Of a stretch of 64,000 nucleotides of DNA, positions 30,739 through 40,984 are shown piece by piece. Under the pieces are notes generated by a model. The model was not told where the DNA came from and did not search any database. It worked only from the letters and a program-made list of their open reading frames with translations. How positions within the stretch are numbered: position 1 is the first letter of the stretch; the number at the start of each line of letters is the position of its first letter. The DNA lies in the NCBI GenBank assembly GCA_019775845.1, contig JADQAV010000038.1, positions 602,812-666,811 on the forward strand. The letters are read 5' to 3'. Position numbers and translations under genes: made by a program. This stretch comes from Myrmaecium sp. VS I D KN 1 (lineage: Eukaryota > Ascomycota > Dothideomycetes > Valsariales > Valsariaceae).

Positions 30739-33695
30739 CTATGGATTATTGCCTACGGCTGGCCCGAGCGGTGAACCGACTGGTTGCGCACCGACGACGC
30801 TCTTCGGGACGGGGCTGAGGGGATCGCGTTGGCTGTCGTTGGCACTGCCACTGCCACTGCCACTTCCGTTGACGTTCCCGCTTCCACTCCCGGTGCTTCC
30901 CTTGCGCGTGGTGCCGGGGATGTCGCCACCGAAGGGCCCGTTGATGGGGAAGCCCGGGGCGACCGGAGGGTCCTCGAGGTCGTCGGTGAAGCCGCTGATG
31001 CCGGAGAGCATCGAGCTGGACCGACCGCGCCGCGAGCCCGGGGTGCCACTAATCGGTGCGTTGAGAGCAGGGAAATGGAAGTTCGCCGGAGTGGTGCGAT
31101 GGCCAGTGCCCGGCAGATGCCCTTCAGGAGTTGTCGGAACGGAGTGTTGTTGCCGTTGCTGCTGTTGCTGTTGCTGTTGCTGGAAGTGGGATTCCAAATG
31201 CTGAAGCTGTTGCAAGAGTTGTGCCTGCTTGGCGTTCATCTCCACGATCTGGACCTCGTAGCTGTTGATCATGTTGATGTACTGTTGTTCCTGAGCGGAG
31301 CGCTGAGCCATGATAGTTGCATGCGCCTCATGCTTCTTCGCCAAGGCGTTGATGTCCTGAGCGGCAGCAAGAAGCAACCGATCTTGCTGTTCATTGAGCT
31401 TCGATTGACGAATCAACAGTCTTTCGCGCTTTTGGATGATCGTGGCGATGTCGTTTTGTACGGAGGTAAGCTCACGCTCACCCTCGGCCTTGCAGCGGTC
31501 AAACTCCGCTGATGCGGTTTCGTGCAGATCCCGTTCCTGTTGCCAGTCACGTTTGATCTTAGCAGCTTCGTTGCGCTCGTCTTCAGGTATATCGCCCAGG
31601 AGCTCGATTTGCGCCTGGAGGTCTAACGCTGCCTCCTCCATCTGCTTGATGTTCTGGCTGAACTGGAGAGCACGTTGCTTCTGGCGCTCGTCGCCGCCAC
31701 TGGAACCCGATAAACGTGAGCTGAGGCTATCGACTTCCTTCCTGATGGACGCAAGGTGGCTTTTATGTTCTTTGCGATTGCGCTTGAGACGGTTCCGTTG
31801 ATCCTGAAGATCACGTTCCGCTGCGGCAATGGAATTCTTCAAGGTTGTAGTAGGTGAGGATGGTCGTAAAGACTGGCGGGGAGAGACAACTAGAAGGTAT
31901 AAGACAATGTCGAAGAGTATCAGAGAACGGCCCACATACCTTGTTCTGCGCATGGGGCAAGCGAAGTGATCAAGCTTGTCGCGCAAATAACCTTATCGTC
32001 CAAGCTTCGCACAAACTCACAGTAGTAGTTCGAAAGTGCGGTAAGCCCGAAGATCTCTCCCGTCCATGAGTCCATCGTTGCGTCCTCTCCATTTCCATTC
32101 GCCACCACCTCGCGCACCCGCGTGGAACTCCAGTTCGCGCCATTAACGCGGATATAGAACGGCTTAGTCCTGTCGATACCTGCTCCGCGCACTGGCTCCT
32201 CACTCTGCCTCAGCTCCTCAAGAAATGACTTATACAAGCATATCTTGAAAGAGATGTCCGTGGCCCCAATGTTCGTTATCCAAACCCGATCTTCACCCGC
32301 CCTGATATCGGCATTTCCAATGTGATTTGCATCCCTGGCATTCGCCTCGGCGGCATCGTTCGCTGCCAGACTTTGCTCCATTTCCTTCAACACTGTAACC
32401 TTTGTACTCGCGAGCGCCGCCCAAAATGGCTGCCGACTCCGGACATGTGTGGCCTGCCGTCGCTTCATCTTCCCGCTTAAGCTTTTTTCTTTCGGCAATG
32501 CTGGCGAGGGCCCAGGCGGTCGTCCATCGGTACTAGAGCTACTCGGGACTTCGTTATTGGAATCTATACTCGTTGACCGTCTTCGAGGTAATTGAGGAGC
32601 TACCGCGGCCTCTGGATCCACCTTCTTCCCTATCGGATTTGTTTGCGACGATTCCCGCCGAGACAGCGACCTACGCACCATCCTCACTATCCCCTGTGAG
32701 AGAATGTGGATTCCAAGCAAACTACGAAACCAACCATGTGGGACGTTGAGCGAATCCCGATATTCGTGGCTCGACGGCGGTTTGGAAATTGCCGACCCCC
32801 CATCATACATCCCCGTCCGTAAGAAGTACAGAAGATACTGCGGTAATGGTTTCCATCGGAATACATGCGAGAGTAGTATGATAGATACGCATAGGAAGAC
32901 GCTGTTGGTTGTGCCGCCTTTCCCGGCAGCAGCGCCTCCCAGCGAAATTGCGATAACCGCCTGCGCAAGATCCAGGAATATGTTCTGCATTGGCACCCAC
33001 ATCAGGAGCCAAAACAGGAGAATGATGATGTCGGTTACGAATATCGTGAAGAGCGAAGGAGTGCCGCCGGAGCCCTGGAACATGTCGGTGAGGGAAGGTA
33101 GGGCGGAGAGTGCGGATAGTGAGGTCCCAGTTTGCGGAGGTACGAAGGTAAGCGTGGCGAAGAGAAAGTGCACTATGGTCAGTACAGTAGGGGGTAGTTG
33201 TAGTAGAATGATGAGTATGGCGATTACATCTCGCAGAGGACACGACGAGAGAATGGTTGTCGTCAGAGTAAAGACATTTCCCCTGTAGGCGGACGCCGGC
33301 TTGATCCCACCGGCATCCGCCCTGTGCTGCGCGCTGGCGGACGCAGGGTCAGAAGCATTCGAGCTCTCAAACGCGTACCCCTCAAGAGCTTCGAGCGAGG
33401 CCTCCGAGGAGGTCCTTCCTCTCGGCTCTCCACCGCCACCTGACATGTTGCCGGCCATCCTTGAGTCCTGCTGTGGTCCATGTGCCCGTTCAGTCACAGC
33501 AGCCGGCAGCGTGTCGACGGGGTTTACATCGGCGGAGGGGAGCGGCGGCGTGGGAGGAGGAGGCTTCCCATTGGTATGGCCGTTGAGAGCAGGATTGGAC
33601 TTTTGCTTCTGGATACGTTTTCCGGGAGGGGCGAGACCGTTCTCATGCCGCTTGTCGTGCTGATTCGCCGCGGTTCGTTTGCCCTTCGGTGGCAT
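30739..33695 (-). CDS. acrB: Ubiquitination network signalling protein AcrB-like
   Basis: Two exons on the minus strand, 31940-33695 and 30739-31889 (968 residues), joined as CAEQ-VVSPRQ in phase. The N-terminus (MPPKGKR) is basic and followed by a Pro/Ser-rich part. Three or more hydrophobic segments (DVIAILIILLQLPPTVLTIV, IFVTDIIILLFWLLMWV, VFLCVSIILLSHVF) make it a membrane protein. After exon 2 begins there is a long coiled coil rich in Arg/Lys/Glu, a polyglutamine run encoded at about 31145-31180, and a disordered Gly/Ser-rich C-terminus. In Aspergillus nidulans AcrB is linked to the CreB/CreC deubiquitination network in carbon repression and acriflavine resistance. I assigned the name from overall layout and recall, not alignment. 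An in-frame ATG at 33923 would add 76 residues. Confidence 0.75.
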
Positions 33696-35707
33696 CAGCG
33701 AGCCGCTGTGACGGCTTGCAGTTCCAGGCCGGCTCGACGAGACAGAGCAAGGCGAGCGTGGCGGTTGGAACAGAGCCCTAGAGAGTGAGGGAGAGACGTG
33801 GGTCCGAAGGTGAGATAGCCCTTGGGTATGGATGTTTCTATGCAGCAAGTTGAAGGGTCTGTCGTGAAGGATGCAGTGAACGTTAGTTTGGAGATGTGCC
33901 TGTACCAACGACGAATACGGCAAATGCGAGTCAATCCACTAAACCCCTCTAGCATTTGCACCGACAAAGCCGCAGAATCACGCGAAAAATCCGCTCCCGC
34001 GGATACGGGGGGATTTGGGGCAAGCAACTTTACGGCGGTATCGGCGGCGGCTGATTCAGCTTTGCCGACCTTAATTTACGGGCATGCACATGAAGCTGCG
34101 CATAACCGCGGCAGTTTTCACTGACGATGTGGATTTTATGCGCCTGCCACTCTTCTTGCGCAACAACAGCTGAGGCCAGACAGTGGACAGAGGCTCCTCA
34201 TGGGCAATCGTGGGAGAGCTGCCACTGCATGGCACGAGAATCTACCCCTCTTCCTGATCGGATGAGTCCCGGTTACGTGACTGGGTACGTGCAGTCGCAA
34301 GCATAGGAGTATGGCAGGGTGGGAGGAGGGACAGGCGGGCAGGAGGTGAGGAAAGGCAGGCGGGCGCGAGTGATTCGGCCGCATGGAGGAGAGAGAGTCC
34401 CTGGTAAAGATCTCCCATCGCTCTCCACACACGCTGCCGTGGGATGCGCCAGAGGATTTCTGTGACGACCGTCGATCCGCGGGAGGCTTGCAACCTTACT
34501 CGGACTGAAACGGGCAAGCCGCAACACTTTTTCACCCACGCGCGACGCCGGATTCAGCCGAAGTCCCGCCCAAAGATCTTCGCACGCCCACCGCTGAACG
34601 CCGCTGTTGTCTCGGCACAAAACCTTTAGGCCTCTGGCAATGCGTCGGCGGGGGAGAAAGGGAAAGAAAAAGCTTGAGGCATTGAGCCCTAACGCTTCCG
34701 GCCCCTTTTGAAGCTTTGAAATCCAAGCATCAAATTCTGAATTCACCTCCGTTTTCAGCGTTTATCCTGCTTGGCCTTGTCAGCCACTCCCGGATGTACT
34801 ATTCCCGTCGCGTGTGGCTTGGGGGACTGCCGCTGTCAGGCTCGCCGCCTTCTTGGTGAGGCACCAACCATTTGTGGAGCAAGCATCCATGGAGGCCCAG
34901 CCTCGTCGAGGAATTCTTCCTTCACGATAGCAGCGCCGAACTCTAAAGGTTCATCGAGTTCGTAGCTATTATCATGCCCATACGCTTACTACAGAGAAAT
35001 GTGAGAGGATTATGACTATCGACGGAGCACTTCCCCCTCATTGTGAAGATCAACAACCTCTTATGTCTTCTGGATAAGTCTCCGCACGCTCCCCCGCACA
35101 CATCTGACCTGATTGCGCGATGATAGCAAGTCACTCACGACATGAGCGACCCTGCAGACAACGACTGGCTAGCAGTCAGACAGAGTACGAGGATTGTAGG
35201 TACTCCACTAAATCTGCACGATTCAACGGCTGGTGCTGGGCTGTGCTTCGCTTCCTTTGGATCGGTTGGGCCCGAACTAGGCATCGCACATACATCCCAT
35301 ATGCCAGTCCCGCCATGCAGAAGTCGCCTGCTTCGTGCCCTTCACCGCATATTCTGTGCCGGCTGGATCCAAGCGTTCCTTTGCCATGAACGAGTCACGC
35401 GCCCGCTAAGATTGTGTGCAGATCGTATCCTTGCGCGCGGGGAGGTGCATGTACAGGTTGTATCTATGAACGAGCTTACAGTACATTCAGTACATACGCA
35501 CGTATAGACGGCCTGTCCCTAATGCTGATTACTGGATATTGCGCCATTCTTTGCACGGCAGAAGCTGCAGAAGTCTCCCCGAGACGTCCTTCGTCTCGAT
35601 TGGTAGTGGATTCTTATAAGACGACGGCAACTGCCATCTATGGCAGCGGCGACAGATGGATAAGTAAGTAATATCAGGACGATGCTAAATATGTAGTTCT
35701 CGCCTTA
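33696..35707. other. Upstream region of AcrB and downstream region of thioesterase-like gene
   Basis: About 2 kb without a supported gene. It includes the AcrB promoter and the 3' end of the next minus-strand gene. Several overlapping frames of 60-160 codons near 34130-34750 have no domain signature, no splice logic and biased composition. Confidence 0.4.
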
Positions 35708-36819
35708 CTAGGTTGCGCTACCAAAGTCCTCCTGGGCATCTGGCCTATCCCAACTGCCTTGCTCCAATCGTCTTACCCGCTCCAATAGATCCCGGACTCT
35801 TGCGCCGTACTTGGCCTTTGTCTGTTCTTGCAGCTTAAACGTGCGCGTGAAGGCATCCACCATGAACGGATGCAGTGGCGCTTTCCGCGTTTTCGTGTAG
35901 TCATAGACCACGATGTCTTCAACGCATCTCGCAGCCGTCCGACGGTGCTTCTCGGACAGAATGATCACGTCGAGGATGAAGTGGTCCATATCTGCAGTAG
36001 GCTTTGATCGGAGCTTGTGGAGAACAGTCACGCGATCTGGCCATCTCATGGGCTTGAAGGAATCGGACATTAGTACATCAATAGATTCGGGGATTCATCT
36101 TTTGCCTTACAAACTTGTAGTCCGTACGTATACTTCGTAGGATGAGGCCAATGCCGTTAGGCGTGGTCAACTCTTTCCACTCGCGGCTGTGGGCTGGGTC
36201 AAGGATATTTGCAAAGTTCAAAGTCCAATTGACTCGCGCTGACTCCGCGTAGCGGTTGTAAGTAACGTTGTTGACATGTCCTACCGTTTCCCGAGTTAGC
36301 TATGACACCATATTGACTGCGATGTGCTGCTGCCATACCCTACGAAATATGGTCAATGAGTATATCACCGCCGATCTTATGAACAGCAACTTACCATGCT
36401 ATCCTGAACGTCCATTCCCCCTGTCAGCTTCAGATTTTTCGTGTTCAATGTCATTATCGGCATACCATCTCTCCCCATACGACCTCCTGTCTGTAGAGCC
36501 CCCGTCTTCCTTTGCCGGTAAGAAAGCCTTCACTGCCAGCGACCAATTCCCTCCAGCCCGTGGCCGTCTCCTGCAAGATAGAACCTGCCTCGACGGTCTG
36601 CTGTTGATTCAGACCAAACATGATACACTTGCCAATCCTGGTCCTGAGATCGGACAGCCATCGCGAGCTAAGGGAGGCTGTAGCTGGTTCCTCTGATCGG
36701 GTAGCGGAAGAGGGGTCGGCAACTGAGGAGAAGGAACAACAACAGGATCTGCCAGTGGGCGATGAGACGCTGGAAGATTTCAGGATCCTTGCCAGAGGAT
36801 AACGACCACGGGAGTTCAT
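35708..36819 (-). CDS. HotDog-fold thioesterase-like protein with 9-nt and 1-nt exons
   Basis: Five exons on the minus strand: 36466-36819, 36395-36403 (9 bases), 36339 (1 base), 36111-36280 and 35708-36052, giving 292 residues. The joined core reads VVWGEM-DSM-G-HVNNVTYNRYAESARVNW, a classical 4-hydroxybenzoyl-CoA thioesterase/YbgC-like HotDog signature with Asp and His in place. It continues SIRTDYKF-PMRWPDRVTVLHKL and CVEDIVVYDY. The N-terminal ~60 residues are Arg/Ser-rich with no acidic residues at first, compatible with a mitochondrial presequence. Introns are 62, 55, 58 and 58 bases, each with GT-AG ends; TACTAAT, GCTAAC and TTGAC branch words are visible. Without the single G exon the frame is lost before HVNN, so the small exons are required for the conserved reading. 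It likely hydrolyses an acyl-CoA; substrate unknown. Confidence 0.85.
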
Positions 36820-37310
36820 TGTGAAGAATGTAAAATAGTCTGTTAGTCTAGCAAGACAAGAAAACCAAGATCCTCATCATAGGCCGACGTTTGATCGTAC
36901 GGAGGTTGTCGGCATTTATTAGATAAGCGTGCAACTACCATGAGATTCTACGGAGTATATTCACGAAAACTGAACAAGTAGATCAGTCTTTAGATTTCAA
37001 GGCTAGTCTCTGGTAGAAGGCCACGTCAGGTAGCTTTATACATAGATAAATTCTTCAACTCCAAAAGAGTATATAGGTCAGCTGAATCCTTGATACTCTT
37101 AGAGGCGCGCTTTATCAAAGCTGTTTTCCAGGTCTTGAAGCTCCCGCGGCTCCTCTTCGGCTCCCTTAGCGAATCTCGGGAGTGACGACGTCAGAGATCT
37201 GGGGAAGAGCCGAACGTTGGGGTCCCGAGAACGAAACACCCGATACCTACGCACACCTTGTTCTACCTGCTAACGCCAGAAGCTCAAATTCGCTGCCATA
37301 TGATCCAGCT
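36820..37310. promoter_or_regulatory. Divergent promoter region thioesterase-like / LYR gene
   Basis: 491 bases between the start codons of two genes on opposite strands, both plausibly mitochondrial in function. It contains CTACGGAGTATA near 36948, sharing the ACGGAGTA word seen at 365. No TATA box stands out. Confidence 0.45.
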
Positions 37311-37768
37311 ATGAGCTCACCGAATCTCAGCTTGAGACATCAAGTATTTCGGGTTTACAAGGGTACGCGGGAATCCATGATCCCCTTCTTCAGTTGGTGG
37401 CCTGCTGATCGCACGTACATATTCTAGAGTTGCTTTTCTTGGGACGTGAATATCCGTTGGGCTATGATTATTACAGGGCGCGCCTGCACAAAAGTTTCGC
37501 CAATAATGCACACCTCTCCGACGAAGGCCAGATCAAGGCAGCCCTCGAACGGGCAGAATTTGTGAAAAAGGGTAGGTGTACCAAATCACGATATCTAGTG
37601 ACCGTGGACAATCGCTGACAAGGCACATATAGAAATTGAAACTCTGTAAGTATCGGGTATCTTTGCTCTAGCGACATGGAAAGAGTTATTTATAGTGGCG
37701 TTCGACGCGTCTTCAGATACTATTTGAAGCGATATCGCACCTTGCGGAAGCGATACGACCGGCTGTAA
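37311..37768 (+). CDS. LYR-motif protein, LYRM5/ETFRF1-like
   Basis: Four exons: 37311-37362, 37428-37571, 37633-37645 (13 bases) and 37717-37768, giving 86 residues. The product reads [19 protein letters not shown], then [35 protein letters not shown] and KRYDRL. This follows the complex-1 LYR family, in particular the LYRM5/ETFRF1 branch (LYKNLLYLGRDYP and FVMKELEALYFLRKYR in human). Such proteins act in the mitochondrial matrix; ETFRF1 binds electron transfer flavoprotein and displaces its FAD. The four exons keep phase 1, 1, 2 through GT-AG introns of 65, 61 and 71 bases. No single open frame covers the gene, so gene finders based on frame length would miss it. It ends 102 bases before the stop of the converging methyltransferase. 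Confidence 0.87.
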
Positions 37769-37870
37769 CCGGAAATACTACTCGCACCTTGTTCACCCCT
37801 GGCCCTCTCGCGAAACAAGCCCTGCTAGGTACGATGTCACCAGGCAACTCACAGCCTGTCGGATACCATG

Positions 37871-39278
37871 TCATATCTTTGTCGCCCACCACGCTCCGAT
37901 CTCCAAACATTCTCCGCTTGATGTATTCTTCTGCTCCAGCAGATCCGTCATCATCCATGCCCACCAGCGTTGCCACTCTTCGCGGTTCTTTCCACTGACC
38001 TCCTTCAGCAGTGGCTCAAGGCTTTCAATAAACTGTATGACAACAAGCAGAGCCGTGTATCTGAGAGCAGCCTGGTCATCAGTCAGGGCCACATCCGATT
38101 TCTTTTTTCCTTTGGAAGGCTCGCTCTCCCTTCGCTTGGACGCATTTCGATCATTGTAACCGTCCCGCTCCCACCTCAGTTCTCCTAAGGGCACAGCAAC
38201 CCTTCGATAGCCAATGTTTGTGAGAGTCTCCGACTCCTGCACAAGGACGCCCATCATTCGCGCACACGGCGTGGGACTTAACTTCCGGTTATCCAGTGCC
38301 TGCTGAATCCATGCATTGGAGTCATTTAGAAACTTATTCTGCGCCGTGGTGAATGGTGTTCCAGGCGAGATCAAGAATGTGCCGGTAGCTACCGCACATG
38401 CATATTCTTCCGGATTTTTTCCCGGGGGTGGTGGTGGATGGGGCAGCAAGGAGCGAATGGCATGGTCGACATCCCACACTTCCAAGATGCCGCCTTTTCT
38501 TAAGACTCGCACACACTCATCGATGAGTTGTTGGGATTGTTCGCCCAGCGGTACTACCAGGCTCAGATCTTTCATCATGACTAGGTCGAACTCTCCATCG
38601 GCAAAGGGCAGTGGCATTCTTTTGAGATCATGCTGGACGAATCGCCAGTCGACGCCTTGCTTCTTCAAGTCTCCAGCCAAACTCGCTATATCAAGTCCAG
38701 TAAAGGAGACATCCGGGTGCCCCAATCCCGCAAAATACTCCTGACAGAGTGATGACCAGTAGGCGCTTCCGCAGGCTATCTCTAGGACTTTCTTTGGCGG
38801 ATTCTTCGATAGCGGAGGGGCGCACACCGCTTTCCCGAACACGGATGTTGCTAGGAGCGTGTGCAGGTCCTGTCTTTGTAGTTCCGGGAGATCGCATGGT
38901 AAGGGGTAAGGATATTCCGGACGAAGGTAACGACGTCCATGACGCAGTATGAAAGGGCTCGCGTACGAACCGTCCTCCTTGGTGCTTTGCACGGAGCTGC
39001 TGGAAGTTGAGCCTCGTGTTGCGTCCATGGCGAAAAGGGGTGCAGCATTAGAGCTCGCTTGGGAGTTGGTTCGTCCAAGAGCGTCAGTCGTCGTAAGATC
39101 CCATTGCTTTGCCGGCTCGGGGACGGTGCGCGGTCTCACGGATTGCTGCAGCGCAACTTGGCTGGTATATCGGTACTGCAGAGAAGGGTCTCAAGTAAGC
39201 AGGGCGATGCTCCGGGGACGGAGAACAGATGGACGTTGCTCAATCACGGTAGTAATGTACCACAATCCACTCAGCCAT
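37871..39278 (-). CDS. SAM-dependent class I methyltransferase
   Basis: The main exon is 37871-39175. A proposed first exon of only 18 bases (39261-39278) encodes MAEWIV and joins through a GTACAT donor and TTCTCTGCAG acceptor in phase, giving 440 residues. Without it the frame has no ATG before MDATRGST, so the start is uncertain. The methyltransferase fold shows motif I VLEIACGSAYWSS, an acidic end of strand 2 in FTGLDIASL, DGEFDLVMMKDL and VLRKGGILEVWDVDH (motif III region). Upstream is FILRHGRRYLRPEYPYPLP, seen in a fungal methyltransferase group. The C-terminus (WWAWMMTDLLEQ, GECLEIGAWWATKI) is conserved-looking. The substrate is unknown, and no biosynthetic cluster surrounds it. Confidence 0.8.
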
Positions 39279-40984
39279 GGTTCACCCTTGCCCCCCACAG
39301 GGAAAATTGGTGGTCGTGCTTTCACCTAGGCCGGGAGTGAGAGGAGCACGTGTATGCGTGGGGATCGTGCTTCTGGCTCGGGCGCTGCCCAGGCGGGATG
39401 GGGTCAGAGGGTTGTGGGTTTAGGGGGGGAGGGTTGTATGCGAACGTCCGCTCGAAGTGGAACAATGAGAAAGGGAAACGAGTGGGCAAGGTGAGTTGAT
39501 ATATTATTTACAAAGGAGTGTGCCGTCACCAGCCGGCCGGAAAGCGAGGAAGTTCGTCAAGCTAGATAATCTACTAGAGCGAAGGATGGCATGTGTCAAC
39601 CTGTGGTTTTGGCTTGCCGTTGCCGCTCCCGCGAGGCGACCCCGCGCTCTACCCAGAAAGATCGGACGACGGCCGGCCTGCGCTCTCGGCAAACTGGTGT
39701 AACAATGCCGGAACGGCACCAGGACTGGACTCCGGTAGGGAGCAGGCGTGAAAAAGATGCCATGACTATACTCCTAGCGGTTGCTTCGATTACTGTCAGT
39801 TGAAGCGCTTGCATCGAGCTCTCAAGTACTAGTGCATTTGTATATAAACATAGGGATACATATACATATATATATCCTTGAATAAAGTAGTTCCTAGAAA
39901 CCACTGTACCCTTCTCCAGGTACGACCTATCGGCCGCCACTCTACGATCAGTCCAGCTGGTGTGTAACTGACTGCTTCTCCTACTACTACATACCCACCG
40001 ACCGGCCGATATGTAGACAGCGGCCTGTCAGTAAACAAACGCATGGAAAGAAAAACATCGGGGGGTGGTATTTACGCTTTGAGTACCGTTCTCGGCGCGT
40101 ATTAACGACAAGGATGCCTTGCTTGCATGCGATGCATGTTGACCAGCTTGCAGGACCGTGCCAAAGAACTTCTCGAAATAATTCACCCAGTTGTACGCAA
40201 GTAGCTATTTATATCTCTCATCCGTCCAACTCTTTCGGATGTACAGCACGTGTGCTGCTATCGATCCTTGAAGGTGCCTTAAGGATCAGGCGCGGGGATT
40301 TTAAAGTTCTGAGAACGGTCAACTCTGTTCTTAAGGAAACACGTGACAGGCCTTGGCGCGGAGCCACTCTTGCGAGCTGCTTCAACCACCGCGATTGACA
40401 CCCACTCACGCCGCCAGCATACTTCATCTATTCTTCCGAACACAGGACGTCCTGCTGTTTTCTAAGGAGCCACCCGACATCGAAAATTTTATCGCCGAGT
40501 GCTTACGAGGCCGCGGAGCTGGAGCAATCGTACCGTATGTGTCCACTTCTTGCCTGGGTTGACACAGACTTCGCATCCCCTCCACCGCATAGGCCGCGAG
40601 ATGACTCTGACCGCTAACATACCTGCATTCGGTTTTGTAGGCACGCGCAAACCTCTCGACTCCAGACCGTTAACCTTAGTCAAAGAAGCTGCACCTACGC
40701 GCCTGCCGCCCTCTATCCCACTCTTTGAGCGCCTGCATCCGAAACGTGCCTCGAACTCCGTCATAGCCACGGCTCGAGACCGAAGACAGGACGCCGCGCT
40801 GCGGCAACCTTCTACAATAGGAGCTTGATGAGTGCTTGTCGCTCATTTGCCGATGTTCAGACAACGAAGACACAGCCTCGAATCCCTGCCTCTCACTTGA
40901 CCCGAAAACCTCTCAACTCGAACCCCGCAATCACCTTCAACCCCTTCGACACTCGCAGCTCGCCATCGGGTGGATCAGCCTTAA
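39279..40984. other. Divergent interval between methyltransferase and CCR4
   Basis: 1.7 kb with the promoters of both flanking genes. TATA-like ATACATATATATATCC occurs near 39857-39872. No gene is supported; frames here are short and uninformative. Confidence 0.4.

Noticed and set aside
34273-34746. 157-codon minus-strand frame upstream of AcrB
   Set aside because: No family pattern and overlapped by other frames of similar length.
36281-36394. Single 114-base intron in the thioesterase-like gene
   Set aside because: GT-AG ends are present, but joining 36395 to 36280 loses one base and destroys the conserved HVNN frame; two introns around a single G preserve it.
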